A DNA stretch of 64,000 nucleotides from the NCBI RefSeq assembly GCF_020360975.1, contig NW_025408667.1, forward strand, positions 2,170,001 to 2,234,000, in the 5' to 3' direction. The DNA is from Hirsutella rhossiliensis (lineage: Eukaryota; Ascomycota; Sordariomycetes; Hypocreales; Ophiocordycipitaceae). The notes under the pieces were generated by a model. It worked only from the letters and a program-made list of their open reading frames with translations. It made no database searches and had not been told where the DNA came from. A program made the position numbers and the translations under genes. Shown piece by piece: positions 27,301 through 39,388 of the stretch; position 1 is the stretch's first letter, and each line of letters starts with the position of its first letter.

Positions 27301-28585
27301 GGATACCTCTAATGAGCCCGTCAGCAACAGCACCAATCGTGAGCGACTACTGTACGGGGACTTGTCCCTAGCGCCCGAGCACAACAGCACAAAGGACTCG
27401 GAGATGCACGAGCGGCCACTTGTCGTGCCGCAATGCCTCTCGGTAACGGTAGGTGTCGATGCAAGTCTGCAGCGTCCAGGCGGAGTTTCTACTCCGCACA
27501 CCTGGGGCGGTATCGGGAGTGTATGTAGAGCACGAGACGGCTTGGGATTGATCATGTCTCGGCCAAAGGCCAATCGAATCGACATCGGTCGTCTGCCGGA
27601 GGAAATATGAAATGTGAAGCTGCGAGGCAGCATCTCTGGCCAGGTAGCAAATAAAGGAAAATGGTTGACCCGCCCAGAGCAAGTACTGTTGACCAGCACA
27701 GCAGCCAGGGGACTGCCTGGTGCTGGGGGCACGCGCAGTACTTGGCCGACTTTTCTGTGCCTTCGCAGGGTAGGGTAGGAGCAGGCATTACTGACTAATG
27801 GAGACGCATCTGCCTCGGGCTGCATCTCGCCTGGGCGGCTTTCACTGTCCAGATGTGCCAACGTCACGACGGTCCAATTGAGAGGAAACTCCAACTGTCG
27901 CTGCTGCATCTGCCGATCGAACCCCCCCCCCTCAAACGCGGGCACAGCTTCCACGGGGAGGCGACGCGCGACGTCGATGCCCTTCGCTACAGTAGATGCT
28001 GCCGCTGCCGCTGCTGCTGCATCACGGCCCTTCCCGCAACATGGACCTCATCTCGACTGCCCCCCCCGGGACAGACAGAACAATCGTCAGTATGCACCCA
28101 AGGACAACAAAAATAACAACACATGTTTTTGCTAGCGCGCCCGCTCCAGCGTCCGTCATTCCAGTGCGATTTAGGCGTGCCCCGTACCCGCTCTGAACCC
28201 GCACCACCACCATCACCACCACCATGCACAGCGCTAAGGCCACGCCCGCCTCCCACGTTGCGCCCAAATCTCACGCCCTTCCCCCAAGGCAGATTAGCAG
28301 CAGGCCAACATGCCGCCCATCTCTTGGATTGGCCGTGTCTTGTCCTGCACAGCGAACCCCTGCACCGACAGGCGCCACCACGAGGAGTCGCCCATCGCGT
28401 CAGATCTCGACTGACCCCGGTCTTGGGCTATCGGTACTTTTTTCTCGCCCTCAATTATTACCTCTTATTATTCCCTACTCAGCCACCTGTCGCTCTCTTT
28501 CTTCCTCTCCCCAACCGCCGCCTCGCAGTCAATTTGGGCGGTTGGTTCTGGGTTCCCTTCATCCCATCTCGTACATACTCCTCCG

Positions 28586-28616
28586 TACACACACACCACA
28601 CACACACACACACACA
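28586..28616. repeat. AC dinucleotide microsatellite in the NsdD leader/promoter
   Basis: A near-perfect (AC)n run with one interruption (ACCACA), about 280 bp upstream of the predicted GATA-factor start codon. It probably lies in the 5' UTR or core promoter. Confidence 0.8.
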
Positions 28617-28896
28617 TCCGCACATGTATCTACACCCCTGATTCGCGCCAGATCTTACTTGGGTCCCTCGCCACGCGCGCTATGGAACCGGGTGACCGGC
28701 CAAGGTCCGTCTTACATGAATCCTCCACCTCCCTTTCTCTCCCGTATTAACATCCGCCCTCTCCAGTCTACTTCCTCATTCCTCCTCCTCCACCACCAAT
28801 ACACTCTCCCATCAACAGCTTCACCTACGTCAACACAAGCTTGCCCAAGCTCCACGAGAGCTTCCAGACAGGCGCCATCGACAAGACCAACCGGCC

Positions 28897-30232
28897 ATGG
28901 CCACAGCCACCGTGCTCGCCCCGAGCGCCCACTACCCTTCGTACACGCCCACCTTCTCCCAACACTCGTCGGCCTCGACTGTCAACTCGTCCGCCATGAT
29001 CTCCTCAGAGCCTCGCAGGCACCCTGAAGACAACGACTCCCCCAATCGACAGTCGCTACCCTCCATCTCAGAGGTCATTTCCGGCACCAGACCGGCCCAG
29101 TACCCTCCGCATAGCCAGTCCAACATGGCTCCTGGTTCTGGCCTGCCCTCATCCTTCCCCCAGGCTGTCCACCAGTACGCCGACTCGGACAAGCACCCAT
29201 CGCCACAGCCCATGCATCCAACTTCTTCCTTTCCTCAGAGACAAGACACCTTGCCTGCCTTTGTCGACTCCCCAAGATTGCCCTTCAATGGTCGTCACAG
29301 CCTACCTCCTGTGGCAGATAGGCGGCCAACGCCTCCGACCAAGCCAGATATGCCCTCGCAACATTCGCAGAAGCCCTCGGACAACGGTGCATATCCACAC
29401 CCGCCGCCCACCTCGCATCCCTACCAGCCCGGCCAGCTCCCGCCCGGCCAGGTTCCGCTTCCCAGTTATCCCATCTCTCCTCGTCACACTGTACCCGTCT
29501 ACGACCCGAGAGCGCAGCCCCTACACCCAGACGAGGCCGACTACGCCAACCGGGCGAGATTCGACCCCTCGCTCAACAGACACTTTGAGCCTTGGAGTTA
29601 TCTAGAGTCCCTTTCCCGAGTATGTGACCACCCACTGGCAGACATGTACAGATTCGGGAAGCTGACCAGACTGCTGCAGATTGGATCATCGTCACGCGTC
29701 ATTTTCAACTTCGCCGAGGCCTACACGAGGATTGCAAGGGAACAGCACGGGTCGCAGCCCATCCCAGAGCGCTTACCAACGGAACGCGAGGTTGGGGACA
29801 TGCTTGCGAACCTCGAGGTGATCAAGCAGTCGTTCGATCAAGTCAAAGACGCCGTGCAAGCTTCCATTCAGAGCGAACGAGCTCGAGAGGGCATCAAGAT
29901 CAAGGGGACATACGAAGAGGACCACGATGTTCCCATGTACGGAGACGCCATGAAGCCTCAGTACGCCATGCCATCACACGAGGTGAAGAAAAGACGTGGG
30001 GTAAGTGTGTGCTTAATCGTCTGCTAAGAATCTCGCTGACTGTGGGATGAAGCGAGCTGCGCCACCCGGACGATGCCACAGCTGCAATCGGATTGATACC
30101 CCCGAGTGGCGGCGAGGCCCCGATGGTGCGAGGACTCTGTGCAATGCCTGTGGGCTGCATTACGCCAAGTTGGAGAGAAAGCGTCAGTTGGAAGCACGGT
30201 CCATACGGCCCAAGCCCGAGGACAGGAGCTGA
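28897..30232 (+). CDS. nsdD: NsdD/SUB-1/Csm1-type GATA zinc-finger developmental regulator
   Basis: Two exons, 28897-30000 and 30053-30232, with a 52-bp GTAAGT..AG intron that holds a CTGAC branch site; 427 aa. The N-terminal two thirds are rich in Pro, Ser, Gln and His (disordered) and include the short conserved block [15 protein letters not shown], typical of NsdD proteins. A helical region with [14 protein letters not shown] and [10 protein letters not shown] follows. The C-terminus carries a basic VKKRRG segment and one GATA finger, Cys-X2-Cys-X18-Cys-X2-Cys (Cys376, 379, 398, 401), then a basic tail ending soon after. The family is a nuclear transcription factor that balances sexual and asexual development and secondary metabolism (NsdD in Aspergillus, SUB-1 in Neurospora, Csm1 in Fusarium). 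AreB/ASD-4 share the finger type, but the SISEVISG block and the C-terminal position of the finger favour NsdD. ATG 28897 has good context (GCCATGG) and begins the only long frame leading to the finger. Confidence 0.9.
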
Positions 30233-33200
30233 ACGTGTGAGACGGCGTCACAACGAAGTCGGGGACGCACCCTCCCCCTTGGGCGCCACCCAATTATCGA
30301 AAAGCCACTCGAGACCTTGTCAGACGACCCTCTCGAATAATGACGGTTCCAAGCTTGGTCTTGCCCGGTACGGTGGCGCAGAGGCCGAGCCGGGCCCTCG
30401 AGGGCGGAATTCATCCACGACTTGTCTGCATTGTTCATTCGGCGCTACTCATATTACCATTTTCCACAACACAAACGCTGGCGCAAGGCACCTTCTGCAC
30501 ATATGTGTCGATCCTCGGATACCTTATTTTGGATGGATGGATGGAACGGGCATTACAGGCGTTATCCGCGAATGGATTGGCAGATCGGGCTGGCGAAGTG
30601 ACGCCCACTTTCCGCCATTGCCCAGGGTTTGTGCATTTTGGGCTTGTTGGACGGGTCGCTTAGATAAAGATAAGCTATTGTTTAAAGCCACACGCTGCGG
30701 CGGAGAATACTGAAACTGACTCGAGAGCGGTTTGGGGTCAAGGCCGAGCGCGGTTCCTAGCTGGCCATGTATTTGTCAAGGACGGTAGTGTCTAATCTCT
30801 GCCATGTATGCATCCACGGCCGCCGCGCTCGCAAATGATACGGGATGAAGAAAGCGGTACACAGCACGCGTCGACATGGCCTCGGTCTGTGCACTTGTTC
30901 GTTCTCCTGCCTTTGGCCCTCGCGGCGTGACAGGCGCGCACGGCGCAACAAGGGAAGAGAACAACAGTGTCTCAGGTTACTATTTTGAGTGACCTGCTTG
31001 ACCGGGGAACAAGCCTCGGCGGTGTTTGCTGCCCCCCTTCCTTGGGCAAGGCCAGTCAAAAAGCTTTGTTTCGGAGCGTTGGCTGCATCCGGGATGGCAT
31101 CACCCTCTCCTCACTCGCTCTTTCTGTCCATCTGTGATTCTGCCAAGTTGGCGCCTAACAGAGTGCTTGCCGAGGCTGGCCCAGACATTTCTCCTCGCCT
31201 TTTCTCTCCATCTCTCTCTCTGTCTCCTTGCTTTCCCAAGGAGTTGCAGAAGGAAAAACATTGTGAAAAGAAAAGAAAGGATGAACAAAAAGCAAGCCAA
31301 GAACCTTGGAACGTCCCCCAGGCTTGGCTTTCGGGTATTATTTGTTTGCTTTCTTTTCTTTACCTTTTCTGTTTCAATTGCTAGCTGCTTCCCCTTTCGT
31401 CACCCTGATAGCTGTCTCTCCTCTTTTTCTTTCCTGGCTCGTTCCTCAGAAGCAAGGAAGATTATGGAGAGACTACAACCTACTGACGCCTTCTCTATGT
31501 GACACTGTACTTGGTACTCAATGTCTGTATCCACGCTCACACCAGTACGCCATCGGCGATGTGTATGAACATATGTGGTTGCTGCCGCCAATATTTTTAT
31601 TTCGTTTTAAGAAGGGGGCGAGGTTGTTTGTCGCAGATCAGATGTGACTGACTTGGACTATCTGGAGAGGAAGGGTGAGGGAGGGGTGGGAACGACATGG
31701 AAGAGAGCGACAAGAGACAAGGTTTTGCAAAGGTCAGAGGGGGGGCAGGGGGGTAAGAGGAGACAAGCGGGTGTCAACAATAGGGGGACAGAAGGTATGC
31801 ATGTGATGATGAGAGGAACAATGAGCACAAAGTGGGCTTTTCCAGCATGAGAGCATGAGTCTGAGAGGGCTTGTGCTATGAGACTTGTCACATCGCGGAA
31901 CCGTTTGGGTGGGGAGGCTGGGCTGCTGCCGTCGTGGTCAACGGTCGAGGTCTGTCAGAACTCAGGCGGGGGAAAAAAAGGAGGCGGTGATCGATTTGCG
32001 TTGCTTTTTTTGGGCATCTTTTTCTTTTTTACAGCCTTGGCTGGTCTTACTTCATCTCTGTTATTATCTCACGAGGGCATCCTTTATCCGAGACTGCCTA
32101 TGATGCCGGCTAGCGGAGGGAGGCCGGCACGTCGCCAAAAGAGGGAATTCCAAGGCCGCGCGCTTGTCTATTTTATTAGTCTACGAGCTTCGTCATTTCG
32201 GGTTCGTCGTCTTGGGGCTGTGGTGTCCCCGTGGTGTGCTACTGCACCGAATGTACCGAGAGCTTCGTACAACACCAGCAGCGGCGGCGGTGGTACTGCA
32301 TCTGGGCGGCCCTCTGCGAATCCCGACGAGAAAGGCGTCATCGCACAGGGAGATCTGAAGGGTCGAGGGGCGTTGGAAGGCCGCCACCGGGAGGGGGGGA
32401 GCCTTGTATTGTCTTTTGTACGAAAACATGAAAGAAGTATTGGATGAAAATGGGTAAGGGGGGAGCTTGGCTGGCTGGCTGGCTCTTGTGACGGGGGACG
32501 GTGGACGGTTGGGAAGTTGGGTAACGCCGAGCCGAATCTCGGAAGGGTCTGATGATGGCGGCAAGGGGCACGACACGACGGCCGGAATAGTAATGCACAA
32601 TATTGAAGCCGGGCCCTCTTCTGCTTCCATGTTGCCCCCAGCCCTTTCCCGTTGCCCACCCTCGGCTTCTTCTGAACAACAACAATAAGCCCCGTGTGAC
32701 GCGACAGCGTGACTCGAGGGAATGAATGGTCTTCTGTGTCCGTATGACGGAAGACACGGCAGCTTGATGACATGTGTCTGGTGGACCCTAAGGGAGGCGC
32801 TGCGGGCGGCGGGTAGGACAAGGAGTTTGAGAGTGCAGCATCGCCGTCTGCTGGGGTAGCTCAGTGGTCACAGAAAGGAGGTGGGAGGGCGTTGAGAGAT
32901 CGATGGGGACAAAGCCAGCAGCTCTTCTTTGTTGCTGCGGGAGGTGCTGCAGATACGGCGGGCGTCCTTGGCTATGGCCCCCCTCCGAGCCAGCCAATCA
33001 CTCCATCGACTCGTTGCGGTATCGAGGCTGGCTCTCGGTGTCCCCTACTGCACCGTACTATTCACGTACCGCCCCCTCGCCCATCGACAGGCCTTCTCCT
33101 CCTCGTGCCACTCCATCAGAAACACGGCTGACGCAGGCTTCAGCATCCGGAGATCTCCTGCTGCGTGCAACCGATGAGGGGTGGTGGTGCGGAAGCCAAG

Positions 33201-36200
33201 GGCGGTAAAGCCTGCCGACGTCGGCATCGTTTGTGCGTGTATTGGCTCAGATTTCGTTGCTGTCTGCGTCACACGAAGAGGAAAAGCCTCATGGACGATT
33301 CGCTTTACCTCGTGCTCAATGTTCTTCCATAGACTCGATGAACCCCTCTTTCTCCTCCTTCCCTTAACTGGCACGTAGGTGCAGTGTGTATGACGCAGCT
33401 TACACGCGGTGTGCAAATCGCAGCCCAGCTCACGTTTTGTTGTCTCTCTCCCTCGAACAGCAAGCCCCGTGGTGGGAAGGGTGACGGGCGCTGAAGACAC
33501 ACGGCAAGGTGGTTGGCCCCAGGGGTCCAGAAAGGACTCCCACCTGACTTTCTGCTTGGGCAAACACGCCATATAAGTCATATATAGGGCGCTGCTCTTG
33601 GCCTCGGGACTGGATCGATACGTGGTCATTGAGGAGCCCCGAGGGCGACATGGACCGATCACATCAGTGATACATGGAAGACGATGGCGTACAAAGTCGG
33701 GGCGGCTGACATGGTCTTTGGTGGCTGATTGGGGTTCCTCGAGGCAGCCGAAGCCATGTAAGGTGCCCGGCATGGCTCCGGGGGTCCATGGAAAAAAGGG
33801 GAAACACACCCCGACAAACTACCCCAGAGGATGGTTTGTTATTCTTGAAAGGGTGTCCTTTTCTCCGCGCAGCAACGGCGGTGCAGGAATGACGGCAGGT
33901 GGGAAATCAAGGACATGGATGCGGGAAAGGGCATCAGAATCAACCAAAGAGCAGGGAGGCGGGAAACGAAAACATTAACGAACGGAGGAATGGAATGACG
34001 CGAAACGATGCACTTGGCCCAGGGGTTCTCCGTGGCGCCCCCTTAAGCTGTTTGGCTGGCTTGCTGGGACGGGTGACGATGGAGCAGAAAGAACCGGGCT
34101 CCAAGAGACGAATTACATCCAAAAAAAAAGAAGGGAAAAAAACATAGCCCCTTGTGTGTTTCAAAGTGAAGCTTTTTTTGGACGCGCCCCCCCGTGAAGC
34201 GTCGCAACATCGTCAGCGCGGCGCCGCCACGGACCAAGACGGACGGCCCGCGCCCGGGACGGAGGGAGGGAGGGGCAAAGGGAAGGAAGGAACGGGTGGA
34301 GGGGGGGGTGCGGGAAGAGGCAGGAGCTGGGGAAGGGGGGTGTTGCCGATCGAGACCAACGGCTTGCGGGCTGGCATGTCCCTCTTGTTTTGAGGACAGG
34401 GGCGGTACCTTGGCTTGGTAGAGGCTTTGCACTGCGCTTGAGGTACTCTATAGGTTGCTCTCGATAAGGTCAGCACAACAGCTCCGTTTTTAGGCCGATT
34501 CCACAAAAAGCCAGTAGGTAATCAATCCACCGCGTCAAAACCAACGAGAGTCACATCACCATGACACCCAACGACGACGACGACAACGACGACGAGACGA
34601 CGACGCGTAGCCCGTGCCGCCTGCCTACGGATCCTGTATACGAGACTCTTTCGAGCGAGCGACAAGGAGGGGAACACGAGTCGTCTATTTTCCCGCGCCA
34701 CCCTTCCCTACCAGCCATGGAAAATGACGAGGCCGAGACGACGTTTGTTGAGATCGGTGCAGGGCGAGACGGGGCTTGGTGAGATTGACTCAGATGAGAG
34801 ACAGAGGATGCGACGGCGCTGCGCCATCATCGTGCACGTCTCCTCTTCCTTGGAGTTCATGCTCGTTGACCTGGCGTCATTGGACCGACACCTTTTGCTC
34901 CTGGTCGACTTGCGTTGTCGCGTGCAGAACCGGGGCCTCGACTCCGCCTCACGTCGGCCGTGCCCCCGCTGTCGTCGAAGATTCCCTACTTGGTCCCGAG
35001 ACCAGTGAGCACATTTCGCAGGCCACGCACCCTCGTCACCGGCTCACCGACTCAGCCCGACTCGTCGTCAGTTTGCATCGCCAGATCCGATCTCCCTCCA
35101 GTCTCAGGCTCCCCCCGGCCAACAACCCCTGCCGGCCTTGTCTCTTGTCGCGCGCCATGGGGGGACAGAGGAGACACGGGCTGCCCGGCCTGCAGCCCCG
35201 TCTGCTTTACACTGCAACCGCGTTTCAAATCGACAGTTGTTTCGCACGAGGCAGCCACGATGACCCACCACGTTCTGCCGCCACCAATCGTCCGCCAGAG
35301 TCACTGCCCGTCCGCATCAAAGCCCGCGTCGACTCCCATCGTCGACAACCGGCCACTGAAGCCACAAGGTCTGCATGAGGCACCACCCTATCCCACTCGC
35401 TCGTCGGGTCAATCGACAGCGCGTCCCGGGACCGTCACAGGCTTACCTATGGCACGCGCAAGCCGCCGGCCCCGTATCAGGCCGGCCAGTCCCTCTTTGG
35501 TTTCGCAGTACCCCTGTCAAGACGGTCGCATCTCGCTACCCACGACAACCGATCTTGAGAGAGACATCTCTCCCATGCTGACTGCTGCTATTTCGCTCAA
35601 CCACGCGGCCAGCGTATCGCAACTCTTAGTGACGGGCATTCCAGGCAAAGGTATGCCAGCCTCGTGCGCGCCTTGTTTACTCACGGTTTGCCCTCGGGAC
35701 GCGAGGGTAGAGTTTCACCCCCCTTAGCCAAAGCAAGCAAGGAGTCCACCCAAGCTACCCAAACAACACGCTCGATATTCCTTTGCAGGCGCTCTACTTC
35801 AGTATGGCACTCGGCGGGCTCGTTATTGATTCACATCGTCTTCCACCGCGTCGCCCTTTATTTCCCTTCCAGCGCGCGCCGGTCCTCGGTCGCAAACCAG
35901 CATCGGCCCCAAGCTCTCACTCTTTCTCGACACTCCAAGCGCCGGTAAGCCGTGGCGCATCAGCACCCACTGCCAACAATGATTGAACCATTTCTTAGCC
36001 CCGTGCCCGGCTGGTTGATTGGGTACCGCTCCCGCCCTTGATTTGAAATGAATGACCACCGTAAGCATCTAGCTCATTCCTCTGCGAAAGAAGAAAGGAC
36101 GAGAATCAAGAAGAAAATCAAAGACAGGGTTTTTCTTTCGGCCAAGACATTAGCCCAGGATGGGCTGCTTTCCCTCCAAAGCCCAATCCCTGTGCTCGCC

Positions 36201-36870
36201 CCGAAACCATGCTCACCCCTGCGAGACTCATCAACGATCAACAAGCCATTACTAGCCGCAGCCGCGATGTTGTCAGCAGGACCTGGTTGCTGACGGAGGC
36301 AAGATCCGCGGTCCGTCAAGCTGCGACAGACACAGCCCAAACCGTAGCGCCAAACGACTTTAGATTGCCTTCTCTAGAAACGCCCTGCTGGGCTCAAGAC
36401 ACTCAGCTTCACCGACCCCCCTTTCTCTTCCCCCTCCTGCTGTCTGTCGGCGTCGGCCGGGCCGTTCGTTCGGGCTGTATTCTACAGATGTCGATCCCTT
36501 GAAGAGTGTCCGGGTGGAAGCGAGTTCATCGGTGGATGCAAGGGGGAGCGTCTCTGCACTGCCATGAACAGGGGCAACGGGGTTGCTAGCTTTGGTGGCC
36601 GGCCTTGCCTTCAATGAACGGTTTGAAAGCCCCTTTTAGTCGTGCAGCTGCCACTACAGCACGCAGCCGGCGTTGCCCTTGAGGTTAGGGGACAATAGGT
36701 GTAGCCAGCGTATCGAGAACCGGCCATGGCCTGTTTCGCATTGGTCTTGCGCCATGGTGCCTCACTCTCTATTTTGCCGCCACGATTCATTGAACAAGGT
36801 GCTTCTTGGCATGACAACGTAAAAGCAAGAAAGGGAGCGGATGCTCGAACCCCCCCTTCCCCCCACCAAT
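30233..36870. other. 6.6 kb intergenic region without a recognised gene
   Basis: No frame on either strand shows family similarity. The longest open stretch (34915-35727 plus) is Pro/Ser/Arg-rich with no domain. Notable content: very long G/A-rich tracts near 34255-34340, C/T-rich tracts near 31190-31450, and several plausible but unsupported GT..AG pairs, for example 35651-35788. The right end contains the 3' flank of the convergent glutamate-cysteine ligase gene. Confidence 0.5.
34571..34607. repeat. CGA trinucleotide repeat
   Basis: An imperfect CGA/ACG repeat, which would read as a short Asp run after an ATG at 34561. No supported gene is associated with it. Confidence 0.7.
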
Positions 36871-39388
36871 CTACTGGGCTTGGACAGCCTGGCCCTCCAG
36901 CCAATCGCTCTTACGTTTGCGCGAAGTCGGGTCCGGATCGTTGGTGGTGTCGGCGACGTCTGGAGCGACCTCTCCGTTGCTCTGCGCGGCGCCGTTGGCC
37001 TCTTGGCCGCAGCCGCCGCGGAAGCTGCCCAGCAGGCGGGACAGGCCGTGGATGCCGAGACCAGAAAAGCCGCGGCCGGCGGCCTCGCGCTCGCCCACGG
37101 CGATGACGGCGCCGATGAGGTCGTGGGTGACGACGTCGTCGACGACGCTGTCGTGCCGGTACCCCGGGTGGGCGTCGACAAAGTTGCGGATCCAGCGGGC
37201 CGTCGTGTCGAGCTCGCCGCTGGCGCGCTTGCCGATGAGCTTGAGGTAGGTGGCGAGCTGGCAGCGCGTCTCGACGTCGACGTTGACGCTGTCGAGGTAG
37301 CTCTCGACAATGGGGATGAGGCCGGGGAACTGGCCCGCGGGCGAGCCGTTGACAATCTCGTCAATCGTCATCTCCTCGTACTCGTCCTCGACGGGGGTGA
37401 CGCCGGGCGAGCCGCAGCGGCTGGGCATGGCCGACGCGGGGCGCGACGACGGGGAGTCGTCGCTGCCCCCCCTGCCGCCCAACGCGGTCCCGGGCCGCGA
37501 GGGCCGGGGCGGAAAGGGGTTCTTGCGAAAGTAAAACTTTTCCGTGAGGAGGGCGTCGAGGGCGTGGGCGCGCTCCATGTTCTCGTCGACGCGCTTGATG
37601 GGGATGTAGAAGTTGAGGTCAAAGGAGAGAATGGCGCGCGTGACGAGCACCATGAAGACGGAAAAGGCGGCGTTCTCGAAATCCGTCATCTGAATCTCCA
37701 TGGACCGGAACTCGACGCGCCAGCCAATGGTGTTGTCGGCGGGGGGTGGCTTGAAGCGCATGTGCTGCCAGTTTGTAGACTGGATGTTCTCAAAGTGGTC
37801 CGTCTTGGCGAGATCAAGCTCCTCGAGGTCCTCGGCGAAGACGACAATGGGATCGCGGATGAAGAGATGGGCAAAGTGCGTGGCCAGGCGGTCGTCCATG
37901 CCGCCGTCGAGCAGCTTGGCCTTGATGTCGGTGTCGATGACCAGGTCCGGGTCCAGGTACTCGTCACGCAGTCTCGGGTCCGTCGAGATATAGGTCGAGT
38001 TGGAGGCGTAGCGCGACTTGGGGATGCGCCACCGATCATGCTTCAGCGGCTGGGCCGAGGGACTGGGGTCAGCATCTCTCGCCAACTCGCCCACTGCTTC
38101 CGCCCCACCGGGATCGGCTCACCTTTTCCCCAAGCTCCTCGGGGGTCCTGCAGTCGACGGAGCGACTGATCTGGTTCCATCGCACGTCCGTGTTGGCGAG
38201 GAAGCCCTTGTAGATGGGCGTCGCCGCGGTCAGGGCCAGCATGATGGGGCCCAGCGGACTCAGCTGGTCGTACATTTGCCGGCCCTCGGTGATGTTTTTG
38301 GCCTGGAAGGTGATTTGAAGGCAGCAGCTGCCCATGCCAAAGGCCATGGCGTCCATGTGGATAAAGTCGTCCGGGGCAGCGCCGTTGCGCTCGTCGTTGT
38401 CCTCGGGCCAGGTGTGCAGATCACGGTTGACAGTCGGGTCCGTCCACGGGCTCGGCGTGTTCTTGTCATGGAAGACGGGGACGTTGACCTGGACCTTGCG
38501 GCCGCGACGAGAGCGGATGTTGGCGGCGAGGGTGGGGAAGCGAATGTGCGGGTTGGCAATCTCGTCGGGCACAAACTGCGAGCGGAGCCGGGGGCCCGAG
38601 GGGGGGTAAAAGGGCTGGGTGAACTGGCCGGGGCTGCCGAGGCGAGGAAAGGTGGTGAGGGTGATGGGATACTCGCTGGACAGCATGTGCTCCTTTGCAA
38701 TCTTGCGCCGCAGCTTCATGTCGGGCTCGACGTCGAGGAGCTCTCGGAAGCCGATTCCCCACGGCTTGCCCGGGGTTGCCTCGAGCATGAAGCGACCAAA
38801 CTCGGGGTGGAAGACGGGCAGAGGACCTGACCTGAAGGTTGTTGATGTGAGCGGGACAGAGGCGAGAGAGTGTGTGCTTGTGTGTGTGGCTCATGTCACT
38901 TACTTGGTCCTCTTCAGGGGCTCATCGTGGAGTTGGGGAGGGGTCGTTCCATTCTGGCCCAGCTCCTTGTCTGCGGCCAGTGCGTTGAGAATGTCGGCCT
39001 GGCGCAGAGACAGGAGCACCTTGGGGTCATTGTCGGTGTAGGTGACGACGAGGTACTCGACCTGACCGGGTCAAGCCAAAGTCAGCCATGCGACAAAAGG
39101 AGAGGAAGGGGGGGGGGGATAACCTCGTCGCCCCAGAGCATGGCATCGCGCTCCTTGCTCTTTGCCTTTGTCCAGATCTCGAGCAGTTGCTTTACACGCC
39201 AAACGGATTAGCTCAGAGGCGTCTCCTCTCCAAGTCGGCCGGGGACGCACCTTGATGCCCCATTCCCGGACTTGGTGGGCGCGCTTCTTGGCCTCGGGCC
39301 ACTCGAGCGCAGTGCCGAGCGCCCTGGATTCTCCGTGTTAGCGGCCGTCGTGGGCTCGCGCTTGGCTGTCTACTTACAAGAGACCCAT
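36871..39388 (-). CDS. gcs1: Glutamate-cysteine ligase catalytic subunit (gamma-glutamylcysteine synthetase)
   Basis: Six exons read on the minus strand: 39388-39378, 39323-39251, 39189-39124, 39061-38904, 38831-38123 and 38049-36871. All have GT..AG borders and consistent phase, giving about 731 aa. The tiny first exon (11 nt, ATG GGT CTC TT) splices to give MGLLALGTALEWPEA, the conserved start of eukaryotic GCL. The WGDEVEYLVV block contributes active-site acidic residues. GMGSCCLQITFQA and the LANTDVRWNQISRSVDCRTPEE block are family hallmarks, and RIPKSRYAS and FRPMEIQ-type segments follow. It joins glutamate and cysteine with ATP in the cytosol and is the rate-limiting step of glutathione synthesis. 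The C-terminal ~60 residues are low-complexity, as in fungal orthologues. A Yap1-type site lies about 750 bp upstream. The gene converges on the empty region downstream of the NsdD gene. Confidence 0.95.

Larger units (their letters stand above)
10901..28896. other. About 18 kb gene desert upstream of the NsdD-type gene
   Basis: Open frames on both strands reach 250 codons but have low-complexity or shifting composition, no domain signature and no credible splice partners. The longest are 11082-11837 plus and 27187-27954 minus. The sequence is not AT-rich and shows no transposase or reverse-transcriptase relic, so it does not look like degraded transposons. It is full of short repeats (CATCCATC, GTATGTAC, TACATAC), G- or C-runs and CT-rich tracts. 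It could hold long-range regulatory DNA or long non-coding transcripts for the GATA gene on the right; that is inference. Confidence 0.5.

Noticed and set aside
27187..27954. 255-codon minus-strand open frame in the gene desert
   Set aside because: No recognisable family or repeated structure. Length alone is not convincing in GC-rich DNA.
32852..32875. GGTAGCTCAGTGGT, resembling tRNA box A
   Set aside because: No matching box B, acceptor stem or anticodon arm downstream.
34915..35727. 270-codon Pro/Ser/Arg-rich frame with a plausible intron at 35651-35788
   Set aside because: Splicing leads to a stop within about 14 codons and no family is recognised. Probably non-coding.
36841..38169. 442-codon plus-strand open frame over the glutamate-cysteine ligase gene
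   Set aside because: It is the antisense of a real coding exon. Strong G/C preference at third positions removes stops from the opposite strand. The translation is an Ala/Val/Gly/Asp-rich shadow with no domain.
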